Below are positions 16,097 through 23,459 of a stretch of 35,261 bases of DNA, one piece after another (the stretch's first letter is position 1; every line of letters begins with the position of its first letter). Source of the stretch: a virus. Where the stretch lies: positions 1-35,261 of IMG/VR virus record IMGVR_UViG_3300046003_005507; one strand, 5' to 3'. Under the pieces are notes generated by a model. It saw only the letters and a list, made by a program, of their open reading frames with translations, searched no databases and was not told where the DNA came from. Both the position numbers and the translations under genes were made by a program.

Positions 16097-17209
16097 ATGA
16101 ACGAAGATTTAGATAAGTGGTTCAAAGAAAAATGGGTAAACATTGGCAAAAAAGTCAATGGTAAACACCCGCCCTGCGGAACTTCGGGGGAAAAGAAAGG
16201 TTATGCAAAATGTGTTCCTGCGGCAAAGGCAGCCAGAATGAGTAAAAAAGAAAAAGAAAGTGCAACTAGGCGAAAAAGAGCAGCACAGAATAAAGCAGGC
16301 AGAGGTGGAAAAGATAGTAGCGGACAGGGTAAAAAACCAATAAATGTTTCTACTAAACCACAAAATGAAGAGTGGAGTCAAAAATATAAAAATTCAATAG
16401 ATTGTAATAATCCAAAAGGTTTCTCTCAAAAAGCACACTGCCAAGGAAAGAAACAAAATGAAAATATGAATATAGAAGAAAGATTAACTTTATTTTTAGA
16501 AAAAAATTGCCCAACTGATCCAGGTAAATGGTCAGCATCAAAATCTGCTGCAAAATCTAAATTTGATGTGTACCCATCTGCGTATGCAAACGGGTGGGCT
16601 GCAAAAAACTATAAAAGTAAAGGCGGCCGCTGGAGAAAATGTAATGAAGGTGACGCAAATGGATTGTGTGAATATGGTGATGATAACTTTAGCGCACCAC
16701 AACCCGACTTTGATAGATATTATGCGATACCTAACCCAGACGTAAATTTACACAAAACGTTAACGGGTCGTTTTACTGACCCGTCTGTTGGATTAAATGA
16801 GGCGTGTTGGGAAGGATATAAACAAGTAGGAATGAAAGATAAAGGCGGTAAAATGGTTCCTAATTGTGTTCCCATTAACGAAGTCGAAGAAATGGACACC
16901 GTAGACGAATATTGCTCGGTGTGTCTTAGAGAATACATGTTAGCACACGAAAATGTTCTTGAGGAAGCAGAATATCAAGGTCGCAAAGTGTCAATTGGCA
17001 AACCATTTAGAACACCAAATGGACCTAAAAAAACTTCTGTGTATGTGAAAAATAAAAAAGGAAATGTTGTAAAAATTAATTTTGGCGATCCTAACATGAG
17101 AATAAAGAAAAGTATTCCAGGTCGCAGAAAAAGTTTTAGAGCACGACACAAATGTGCAACAGCAAAAGACAGAACCAGTGCAAGATACTGGAGCTGTAGA
17201 GCTTGGTAA
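16097..17209 (+). CDS. Mosaic polyprotein of five small phage modules
   Basis: The 370-residue protein joins several modules usually seen as separate small phage proteins. They are: KWVNIGKK with PPCG and YAKCVPAAKAARM (1-60, basic); NPKGFSQKAHCQGKK (105-120); a DPGKWSASKSAAKSKFD and YPSAYANGWAAK module (139-180); ACWEGYKQVG with PNCVP (236-259); and GKPFRTPNGPKKTSVYVKN followed by a basic C-terminus with RARHKCATA and ARYWSC (296-370). Cysteine pairs in each module could bind zinc. [LI]xE triplets, the consensus of the gp21-type prohead protease, occur at 233-235, 260-262 and 288-290, on the borders of the CW and KPF modules. In cyanophages the last module lies near or is fused to head genes. 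Processing into packaged basic peptides is my inference. The start is ATG 16097, four bases after the previous stop. Confidence 0.8.
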   Translation: MNEDLDKWFKEKWVNIGKKVNGKHPPCGTSGEKKGYAKCVPAAKAARMSKKEKESATRRKRAAQNKAGRGGKDSSGQGKKPINVSTKPQNEEWSQKYKNSIDCNNPKGFSQKAHCQGKKQNENMNIEERLTLFLEKNCPTDPGKWSASKSAAKSKFDVYPSAYANGWAAKNYKSKGGRWRKCNEGDANGLCEYGDDNFSAPQPDFDRYYAIPNPDVNLHKTLTGRFTDPSVGLNEACWEGYKQVGMKDKGGKMVPNCVPINEVEEMDTVDEYCSVCLREYMLAHENVLEEAEYQGRKVSIGKPFRTPNGPKKTSVYVKNKKGNVVKINFGDPNMRIKKSIPGRRKSFRARHKCATAKDRTSARYWSCRAW

Positions 17210-17213
17210 CAAT

Positions 17214-17618
17214 ATGATCAGACTCCGTGATTTACTCAAGGAAGAAGCCCCAAAAAAAGAAACTCCCTACATGAGTGGTGATACTTATATAGGTAAGGAA
17301 GACGCAATGCGGGTATATAAAAACATGGAATACGATTTTAATTTCAGTGAATTTCATATGGGCATGAATGTTGAATTGGAACATCAAGATGTAACGGATG
17401 GAAGTTTAGTAAAAACTGCAATGATTGCCGCAGTACATCTCCGAGAAAATCCAAAGTATTATAGTTTACTAAAAAAATATGTGGAAAGATCAACAGTAAA
17501 GGAAGATGGTGCTCCAACGGGGGGAATTGGGTTATCTCTTTCTGGTGGATATATTAATGGCGCACCAAACCCAACAGATGTGAAAAAAACTCGGAAGCAA
17601 CTTAACAAGGAGAAGTAA
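17214..17618 (+). CDS. Small conserved phage protein with ELEHxD motif
   Basis: An open frame runs back to 17154 within the previous gene, but ATG 17214 starts four bases after that gene's stop and opens with MIRLRDLLKEEA, resembling other acidic leaders of this block. The 134-residue product contains FHMGMNVELEHQDVTDG, then KTAMIAAVHLRENPKYYSLLKK, a helical pattern I recall from a phage family named DUF5661. The C-terminus is Gly/Lys-rich. The [LI]xE triplet at residues 8-10 is a possible prohead protease site. The role is unknown; the histidine and acidic residues of ELEH could be structural or metal-binding. Confidence 0.78.
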   Translation: MIRLRDLLKEEAPKKETPYMSGDTYIGKEDAMRVYKNMEYDFNFSEFHMGMNVELEHQDVTDGSLVKTAMIAAVHLRENPKYYSLLKKYVERSTVKEDGAPTGGIGLSLSGGYINGAPNPTDVKKTRKQLNKEK

Positions 17619-17619
17619 G

Positions 17620-17955
17620 ATGTCACTTTCATTAAAATCAATACTTCGTGAAAATGTAGAAAATAGAATTAATTTAATGCGATTGACGGCATTATTAGAA
17701 AAGGTAACGTGTTGCATATCTGCGGCGCACGCAAAAACATTGACGGAAACCTTTGCAGAAGTAAGCATGATGGCAACAAATTTAAATTCGTTGCCGTATA
17801 CAAAGTTTAATATGAACGAGTGGCAGTTATTAATCGCAGCAACCTATGTAAAACTCAATGAAATGCGTAATGAAGCAGTGAAGATTTCAGAATCCCAGAA
17901 GGATGTGGATTTTAGACCACTACTAAAAGCATTAGACGAAGCCTGTAACTATTAA
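17620..17955 (+). CDS. Small helical protein upstream of the portal, unknown
   Basis: The 111-residue product has an AAGGAG ribosome site and begins one base after the previous stop. It opens with MSLSLKSILRENVEN, again a short helix with an LxE triplet (9-11), followed by helical sequence containing two adjacent cysteines (about 31-32) and a WQLLIAATYVKLNEM helix. No catalytic motif or membrane segment is seen and no family is recognised. It sits directly before the portal gene in an unbroken run, so a prohead or connector accessory role is plausible but unproven. Confidence 0.75.
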   Translation: MSLSLKSILRENVENRINLMRLTALLEKVTCCISAAHAKTLTETFAEVSMMATNLNSLPYTKFNMNEWQLLIAATYVKLNEMRNEAVKISESQKDVDFRPLLKALDEACNY

Positions 17956-17965
17956 GTGAGGAGAT

Positions 17966-19849
17966 ATGGCAGATATTAGTAACAATGGAATTTTTGGTAG
18001 ACTAAAGAAACTTTTTTCCACGAACACGATTGTAAGAAACGTTGGTGGAAAAAAACTTCGTATTGCAGACACCGATCAAATACAATCGTTTATTAACAGA
18101 CGAGGTGTTGATCGGTATCATCGTGTATATAATTCTGCCACTGGCGGATATGGATCATCACATGGTCGGTATGAAGCAGCAGCATCATTTCAAGGAGCAC
18201 GATTACAGTTGTTCCGTGATTATGACATGATGGACAATGATCCTATCATTGCTTCGGTGCTCGACATTTATGCGGACGAAAGTACCGTGAAAGACGAATT
18301 TGATCGTATTCTCACGATTAAAACCGATGACACGCAGATTAAAGAAATCCTTCATAACTTATTCTATGACATTCTGAATGTAGAATTTAATTTATGGCCG
18401 TGGGTTCGGAATATGACAAAATATGGAGATTTATTTTTATATTTAGACATTGATCCTGAATACGGCATTGTTAACGCCGTTCCGTTATCTGTTTATGAAA
18501 CTATTCGTGTAGAAGGTGAACAACCTGGTAACCCGTTCTCTGTACGATTCTCTATTGATACCGATTTCTTACAATTGGGTAAGAAAGATTTTGACAATTA
18601 CGAAATTGCTCACTTTCGTTTATTATCCGATACAAATTTCCTCCCCTACGGAAAAGCCATGATTGAAGGTGGTCGGAGAACGTGGAAACAATTACAATTA
18701 ATGGAAGATGCAATGTTAATTCATCGCATCATGAGTTCGCCCGATAAACGGAAGTTCAAAATTGATATTGGTAATATTCCACCTGCCGAAGTCGATACGT
18801 ATATGAATCGTATCATTGATCGGTCGAAGAAAACACCATTAGTTGATCCAAAAACAGGGGATTATAATCTTCGATATAATATGATGAATATCACCGAAGA
18901 TTTTTATCTCCCAGTGCGTGGTAAGGATAGTGGAACGGAAATTGAAACCATGCAAGGTCTACAATTTAACGCAATTGAAGACATTGAATATCTTCGCAAA
19001 AAATTACTTGCGGCATTTAAAGTTCCCAAAGCTTTCATTGGATACGAAGAAGACATTAGCGGTAAAGCAACCTTGGCAGCACAGGACGTGCGATTTGCAC
19101 GAACCATTGAACGTATTCAACGTATCATGGTATCGGAACTCACCAAGATTGCAATTATTCATTTATATGTGCAAGGATTTACGGATGAAAAACTCGTTAA
19201 CTTTGAACTATCGTTAACAAATCCTTCCACTTTATACGAACAAGAAAAGATTAATATCTGGAAAGAAAAGTTTGGATTGGCACAACAAATGACCGGTGGA
19301 CAAACGATTCTCTTATCACAAGATTGGGTATATAATCATATCCTTGAATTGTCGGACGATGAGATTGTCGAAGAACGAAAGAGGATTATCGAAGATGTGA
19401 AACGTCAACAAGAACAACAAGCAATGGCACAACCTCAAGAACCGCCAATGGGTGGAATGCCGCCAGAAGGAGGAGCACCGCCAGAAGGAGAAGCCCCGCC
19501 AGAAGGAGATACTAGTGCAGATGAACAAGAGGCACAAATTGATGACGTAGATCAAATTTTACAAAGTTTAGACGATAGTTCACTTGGAGAAGAACCCGAC
19601 GAGGAACTAGAAGAAGCACTTATGAAAAATAAAGGCGGCCGGCCAAGAGAAGGATTGAAATTTGGTACCGATGCACATCCTCTTGGCCGTGACCCATTGG
19701 GACATAAAGAAAATACTAAACGGTACAAACGTTCTGCACTTTCGTTAGAAACAAAAAGTTTCCTTGGAAAATTGCAGTTAAAAAATACTAGTCGATATAA
19801 ACAAATTATCTCAGAAACTCTATCATCTACCGATAAAGTAGAGGATTAA
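17966..19849 (+). CDS. gp20: Portal vertex protein (gp20-like)
   Basis: The 627-residue protein is a clear gp20 relative. Its core has DPIIASVLDIYADES, WPWVRNMTKYGDLFLY, FRLLSDTNFLPYGKAMIEGGRR, then RKFKIDIGNIPP, and the conserved KKLLAAFKVPKAFIGYEED with ISGKATLAAQDVRFART. These segments form the wing, stem and clip of the dodecameric portal through which DNA enters and leaves the head. After about residue 470 a Pro/Gly/Glu-rich tract (PPEGGAPPEGEAPPEG) leads into a Lys/Arg-rich tail containing GGRPREGLKFGTD and PLGHKENTKRYKRS, which looks like an added module rather than portal core. A GAGGAG site lies two bases before the start. Identity is very secure; the role of the basic tail is unknown. 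Confidence 0.96.
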   Translation: MADISNNGIFGRLKKLFSTNTIVRNVGGKKLRIADTDQIQSFINRRGVDRYHRVYNSATGGYGSSHGRYEAAASFQGARLQLFRDYDMMDNDPIIASVLDIYADESTVKDEFDRILTIKTDDTQIKEILHNLFYDILNVEFNLWPWVRNMTKYGDLFLYLDIDPEYGIVNAVPLSVYETIRVEGEQPGNPFSVRFSIDTDFLQLGKKDFDNYEIAHFRLLSDTNFLPYGKAMIEGGRRTWKQLQLMEDAMLIHRIMSSPDKRKFKIDIGNIPPAEVDTYMNRIIDRSKKTPLVDPKTGDYNLRYNMMNITEDFYLPVRGKDSGTEIETMQGLQFNAIEDIEYLRKKLLAAFKVPKAFIGYEEDISGKATLAAQDVRFARTIERIQRIMVSELTKIAIIHLYVQGFTDEKLVNFELSLTNPSTLYEQEKINIWKEKFGLAQQMTGGQTILLSQDWVYNHILELSDDEIVEERKRIIEDVKRQQEQQAMAQPQEPPMGGMPPEGGAPPEGEAPPEGDTSADEQEAQIDDVDQILQSLDDSSLGEEPDEELEEALMKNKGGRPREGLKFGTDAHPLGRDPLGHKENTKRYKRSALSLETKSFLGKLQLKNTSRYKQIISETLSSTDKVED

Positions 19850-19911
19850 TATATTTTGATTATATTTACTTATATATGGTGGTTGTTTACTCGTCTTAAT
19901 ACGGATAACAT

Positions 19912-20790
19912 ATGAATATACGGCACAATAAAATTAAGAACACAGGCATTCTTTTTGAACTATTAGTTAGAAAAGTTGCCGCAGATGTTCTCGACGGCAA
20001 ACCAGATAGTTTTGCAGTCAAAATGATGCGTGAGCACTTCCACTCAAAATCAGAATTGGGAAAAGAATTACAACTCTATCGTTCTTTTTTTAATGCACCG
20101 AAACTCTCAGAAGGTAAAGCATTTAATATGTTAGATGTCGTATTACAACGACGGGCATCATTAAATGAAAAATTACTAAATACACAGAAATTTTTATTGA
20201 TCCGAGAGATTAAACAAAATTGTGATTTAAAACAATTTATGTCTGGTCGAGTTCCTTCCTACAAAGTTCACGCATCTATTTACAAATTATTTGAAACAAC
20301 CAGTGCTTCGAACATTGACGAATCGGTATATATGCAAATTGACGAAATGGTTGCTGCACGGTTTGTGATTGTGGAACATCTAAAGGGTGAACTCAAAGAA
20401 GAACAGATTGTTAAAGAATCCAATTATTCGGCAATGTTAAAAGACCAACCCGAAGAAATTCGATATCTTTCTTATAAATTTTTATTAGAAAGTTTCAATG
20501 AAAAATATAGTAATTTCAGTGATAAGCAAAAGAATTTACTTCGTGAATATATCAATAATGGAACAAACGTAGAAAAATTTGGTACATATGTGTCTACAGA
20601 AGCAATCAGTTTAATTCGGCATATTAAAAAGAATGTAAACAAAATTACGGATAATGTAACGAAAATTAAAATTAATGAAGTAGTACATCAATTACAACAG
20701 ATTCAACAGAAGAATCAAGTAAAGGATAATTACATTACGGCATTATTGATTGCATATCAGATTTCACACGAACTTGATTCACTGAGATAA
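19912..20790 (+). CDS. Conserved helical head-block protein after the portal, unknown
   Basis: The 292-residue protein starts MNIRHNKIKNTGILFELLVRK, a beginning I recognise from hypothetical proteins of marine T4-like phages located next to the portal gene. It is predominantly helical, with the pattern ELGKELQLYRSF and several charged helices, and lacks membrane, signal or enzymatic motifs. The 62-base gap before it has only a degenerate promoter-like stretch (TATTTACTTATA at about 19865) and a weak ribosome site. Its size and helical nature would suit a prohead-core or connector chaperone, but this is speculation. Confidence 0.8.
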   Translation: MNIRHNKIKNTGILFELLVRKVAADVLDGKPDSFAVKMMREHFHSKSELGKELQLYRSFFNAPKLSEGKAFNMLDVVLQRRASLNEKLLNTQKFLLIREIKQNCDLKQFMSGRVPSYKVHASIYKLFETTSASNIDESVYMQIDEMVAARFVIVEHLKGELKEEQIVKESNYSAMLKDQPEEIRYLSYKFLLESFNEKYSNFSDKQKNLLREYINNGTNVEKFGTYVSTEAISLIRHIKKNVNKITDNVTKIKINEVVHQLQQIQQKNQVKDNYITALLIAYQISHELDSLR

Positions 20791-20793
20791 TCT

Positions 20794-21300
20794 ATGACTA
20801 TTGAAGAAAGATTGCGTGAAATTATTCGAAAATGCATCCGTGAGGCATTAAACGAAATAAGCACCACGGCCAATGTGGCTGGATATTTAACGCCAAACGC
20901 ATTTGTCGGGGATAAGCACGGCAATACGAATCGTATTAAACAAATGGCAAAGTCTATTGGATATTCGTTAACTAAACGTGGTGCAGAAGACACCAAGCCA
21001 GGTGATAAACTCCAAGAACGATTTGCGGCAATTCAAGAAGGTGTAAAAACTCTTCAAGAGAACTATTATTCTTATCGTAATGATGCAACTCGTCAACCCC
21101 ATCAAAAAATTGGCCAAGCAATGTCTGAATTAAATAAACAATTAAAGTTAGTGGAACGTGCGTTAAAAATGAATAGTCGATTAAAGAAAGAATCGGGATT
21201 GTCCAATGATAATTTATGGAAACGCACGACGACACAAATGGTCAAATTAGAAGGTAAACTTACTGAACTAGCAGCTCGTCTGCGCGATATGAGAAATTAA
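20794..21300 (+). CDS. Helical protein with targeting-like leader and STTANVAGY motif
   Basis: The gene starts three bases after the previous stop. The 168 residues open with MTIEERLREIIRKCIREALNE, an amphipathic helix with four [LI]xE triplets, and immediately after the last of these comes STTANVAGYLTPNAF, a short motif seen at the start of mature sequence in several marine-phage head-region proteins. The remainder is helical and basic, with a long central coiled coil. The position of LNE (19-21) just before the conserved motif fits removal of the leader by the prohead protease. That processing, and packaging in the head, are inferred. Confidence 0.78.
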   Translation: MTIEERLREIIRKCIREALNEISTTANVAGYLTPNAFVGDKHGNTNRIKQMAKSIGYSLTKRGAEDTKPGDKLQERFAAIQEGVKTLQENYYSYRNDATRQPHQKIGQAMSELNKQLKLVERALKMNSRLKKESGLSNDNLWKRTTTQMVKLEGKLTELAARLRDMRN

Positions 21301-21301
21301 T

Positions 21302-21703
21302 ATGAAAATATCACAACTGAAGGATATCATTCGTGAAATGATTAACGAAGAATTGGAAGAAAATCTTCGTCGTACTGACAAAAAAGACAAAGGAATGGTC
21401 AAGCAAGCATTTGGACCAGACAAGAATAAAACTAAAAAGAATGCTTTTGCACGGTCATTGGGAGGGGGCCAGAAAACTACTGGCCAAGGTGGTAACGATG
21501 CACAGAAGTTAAGAGCTGGTAGAGCCGCATTAAAAGGTGTAAATTCTCCAAAAATAAAAAATCCACAAACTGGTCAAGAAATTTTAGCCACAACAGCGTA
21601 TAAAGCTGGGTCAACTCACCCTGCATACACTGCGGCCAAAGCTGCTTTGAAGAAAGAAGTTGCTCAATATTTGGAAGAAGGTATAATTGATTTTATTGAA
21701 TAA
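21302..21703 (+). CDS. Small basic protein: targeting-like leader plus NPxTG module
   Basis: The 133-residue product begins MKISQLKDIIREMINEELEE, nearly the same as the protein encoded at 21765, with [LI]xE triplets ending at residues 12, 16 and 20. The middle is Lys/Gly-rich (KGMVKQAFGPDKNKTKK), and the C-terminal half holds a module with NPQTGQEI at 87-94, TTAY and HPAY. Two copies of this module occur in the 1508-residue protein (around 1233 and 1460). The start is one base after the previous stop. A basic, leader-bearing protein in the head block is a candidate internal head protein; the module's activity is unknown. Confidence 0.78.
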   Translation: MKISQLKDIIREMINEELEENLRRTDKKDKGMVKQAFGPDKNKTKKNAFARSLGGGQKTTGQGGNDAQKLRAGRAALKGVNSPKIKNPQTGQEILATTAYKAGSTHPAYTAAKAALKKEVAQYLEEGIIDFIE

Positions 21704-21719
21704 TACAAGGATAAATAAC

Positions 21720-21752
21720 ATGGGACTTCTCTGTGAATATACTGGACAATAA
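21720..21752 (+). pseudogene. Ten-residue mini-ORF resembling the gp21 N-terminus (duplicated remnant)
   Basis: An AAGGA ribosome site at 21707-21711 is followed by ATG at 21720 and a ten-codon frame, MGLLCEYTGQ, then TAA. The real protease gene at 22475 begins MALLCEYTEL, so seven of the first eight residues agree although codons differ. The likeliest reading is a decayed copy of the protease start left upstream when the gene at 21765 was inserted or the region was duplicated. A functional leader peptide is an alternative. The ORF is far too short to judge by coding statistics. Confidence 0.45.
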
Positions 21753-21764
21753 GAGGATAATAAT

Positions 21765-22388
21765 ATGAAAATGACACAACTAAAGGACATTATTCGTGAA
21801 ATTATCAACGAACAAATTGACGCAATGGACGAAGACTCAGAGACGGCAAAACAGGCAAAAGCACAAGGCTTAGACTATATGCAATTTGGCCGGTACGGCA
21901 AAGATGGCAAAGTCACACATAAAAGTGAAACGGGTAAGTTAGTGCCAATTACTAAAGCACAAGCAACTAAATCGACGGGTATGCACTTTGGTCGTGGGAA
22001 AAATGCCAATACCATGTATTCGCCAAGGTCGTATGCGCCATCGGCAACATTTGATCCGAAGATGGGTAAAGTACAAAAAAATAGACCATCGGATTCACCA
22101 GCGGCCCAGCAAAAGAAGAACGCACCAAAAGATTCGTTGGCGCCGGACTATAGTGGTCAGACCTCATCAGATAAAATTATTAGTAAAGTTTCAAGTATGG
22201 TTCCTATAGATATTGATAATCAGTTCGATTATGGGGCACCAATTCCAATGCGAGATTTTCAAGCAGTCACCGGCATTACACAAAAAGCCGCAAAATACTA
22301 CAGTGACAATGAAGGTGGATATGAAAAGCTATTTGATTACGATCCAGACACCGATTCCGTGACAATGTGGGATCCTGCGGATGTATAA
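21765..22388 (+). CDS. Targeting-like leader fused to AKQA/FGRYGK module, unknown
   Basis: The 207-residue protein starts MKMTQLKDIIREIINEQ, almost identical to the leader of the protein at 21302. After an acidic stretch comes AKQAKAQGLDYMQFGRYG followed by KVTHKSETGKLVP, a module that recurs at the C-terminus of the HAD phosphatase encoded at 23460. A Lys/Pro/Ser-rich linker and a C-terminal domain (IDIDNQFDYGAPIPMRDF, QAVTGITQKAAKYY) complete it. [LI]xE triplets at 10-12 and 14-16 offer prohead-protease sites. It lies directly upstream of the protease gene itself. Function unknown; a packaged or scaffold-associated protein is inferred. Confidence 0.78.
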   Translation: MKMTQLKDIIREIINEQIDAMDEDSETAKQAKAQGLDYMQFGRYGKDGKVTHKSETGKLVPITKAQATKSTGMHFGRGKNANTMYSPRSYAPSATFDPKMGKVQKNRPSDSPAAQQKKNAPKDSLAPDYSGQTSSDKIISKVSSMVPIDIDNQFDYGAPIPMRDFQAVTGITQKAAKYYSDNEGGYEKLFDYDPDTDSVTMWDPADV

Positions 22389-22473
22389 TGGATATAGTAC
22401 ACGTTCTGGAAAGAAACCAGTTCATGTAAAAGGATTGAGGGATGTAAAAAACCATTTAAACAGTGAAGAATAA
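22381..22473 (+). CDS. Very small basic ORF wedged before the prohead protease
   Basis: A 30-codon frame starts at ATG 22381, overlapping the end of the preceding gene by eight bases, and stops one base before the protease start at 22475, so it exactly fills the gap. The product begins MYNGYSTRSGKKPVHVKGL and is basic with a short helix at the end. T4 has very small prohead-core genes (67, 68) at this place between portal and protease, which makes a real gene plausible, but sequence homology to them is not evident. The ribosome site is weak. Confidence 0.55.
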   Translation: MYNGYSTRSGKKPVHVKGLRDVKNHLNSEE

Positions 22474-22474
22474 T

Positions 22475-23059
22475 ATGGCATTACTATGTGAATACACAGA
22501 GCTTCAATATAATAAAGAACTTTTAACGGAAGCGTTAGATGGCAATAAGCCACTCATTCTTCGTAATGTCGTATTACAACGTGCAAACGCAAAAAATCAA
22601 AATGGGCGTGTCTACCCCAAAGAAATTTTAATGCGGGAAGCATCAGTATATAAACAAAACTTCGTGACACAACGACGAGCACTGGGTGAATTAGACCATC
22701 CCGAAAGTCCTATAGTCAATTTAAAAAATGTGTGCTGTAACATCGTTGAACTCTGGACCGAGGGTGATGATGTCCGTGGTAATATTGAAATTCTCACGAC
22801 ACCAACGGGAAACATTGTTCGGGAATTAATTCGAAATAATATAAAACTCGGAGTCAGTTCCCGTGGTATGGGATCAGTCAAACAAATGAGTGAAAGTACG
22901 GTCGAAGTGCAAGAAGACTTTGCACTAATTTGCTTCGACATAGTTTCCAATCCTTCTACTATGGGTGCGTTTATTACCGAACATGTGATGCACCAAGTTG
23001 CCGCACCATATGATAATATCAATAAATTAATTCATGACTTTTTGAGTGAAGTAAAGTAA
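22475..23059 (+). CDS. gp21: Prohead core protease (gp21-like)
   Basis: A GTG four codons upstream is in frame, but ATG 22475 gives the better start (MALLCEYTEL) and 194 residues, close to T4 gp21. The family landmarks are clear: GRVYPKEIL, the catalytic-histidine motif LGELDHP (H75) and the serine motif LGVSSRGMGS (S128/S129). This serine protease sits in the prohead core, cleaves scaffold, capsid protein and internal proteins after [LI]xE, and then degrades itself. It lies upstream of scaffold and capsid genes as in T4, though several small genes intervene. No strong Shine-Dalgarno is seen; coupling to the 30-codon ORF is possible. Identity is very secure. Confidence 0.95.
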   Translation: MALLCEYTELQYNKELLTEALDGNKPLILRNVVLQRANAKNQNGRVYPKEILMREASVYKQNFVTQRRALGELDHPESPIVNLKNVCCNIVELWTEGDDVRGNIEILTTPTGNIVRELIRNNIKLGVSSRGMGSVKQMSESTVEVQEDFALICFDIVSNPSTMGAFITEHVMHQVAAPYDNINKLIHDFLSEVK

Positions 23060-23060
23060 T

Positions 23061-23456
23061 ATGCCATCAACCAGCAAATCTCAACAACGATTATTTGGAA
23101 TTGTTCATGCCTACCAAACAGGTAAAATTCCTGCTGGCAAAGTAAGTGGAAAAATTAAAAAGATTGCAAAGAGCATATCGGCCGACGATGCAAAAAAATA
23201 TGCGTCTACGTCACACGATAATCTCAAAGAAATATTGCATGTAATTTTGCACTCTCCTGCATATACCGAAGAAACGTTACGAGAAATTGTAACCACAAAA
23301 ATTCCCGCTCAAGTAAAGGGGCAAACCGTCGATGTCTTTACGGCACAAATGTTGGTAACCGTGATGAATAAGTTAAATGAACAAAATAAAAATACATTAT
23401 TACAAAGTTCATTAAATGAGATGGTTGCCGTATCTTACAAAGTTTTAACCTACTAA
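23061..23456 (+). CDS. SKSQQRLFG-motif phage protein (DUF3008-like N-terminus)
   Basis: The 131-residue product starts MPSTSKSQQRLFGIVHAYQ, then GKVSGKIKKIAKSISADDAKKYASTSH. I recognise this as the short basic module known in many phages and some bacteria as DUF3008, which normally ends near residue 55. Here it continues into a helical C-terminal half rich in Leu, Thr and Gln without recognised motifs. The gene starts one base after the protease stop. Its role is unknown; the basic module suggests nucleic-acid or core contact. The module assignment is from memory of its consensus. Confidence 0.8.
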   Translation: MPSTSKSQQRLFGIVHAYQTGKIPAGKVSGKIKKIAKSISADDAKKYASTSHDNLKEILHVILHSPAYTEETLREIVTTKIPAQVKGQTVDVFTAQMLVTVMNKLNEQNKNTLLQSSLNEMVAVSYKVLTY

Positions 23457-23459
23457 TCT

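Noticed and set aside
22463-22474. GTG start giving the protease four extra residues
   Set aside because: The ATG at 22475 matches the mini-ORF beginning and leaves the 30-codon ORF just upstream intact.
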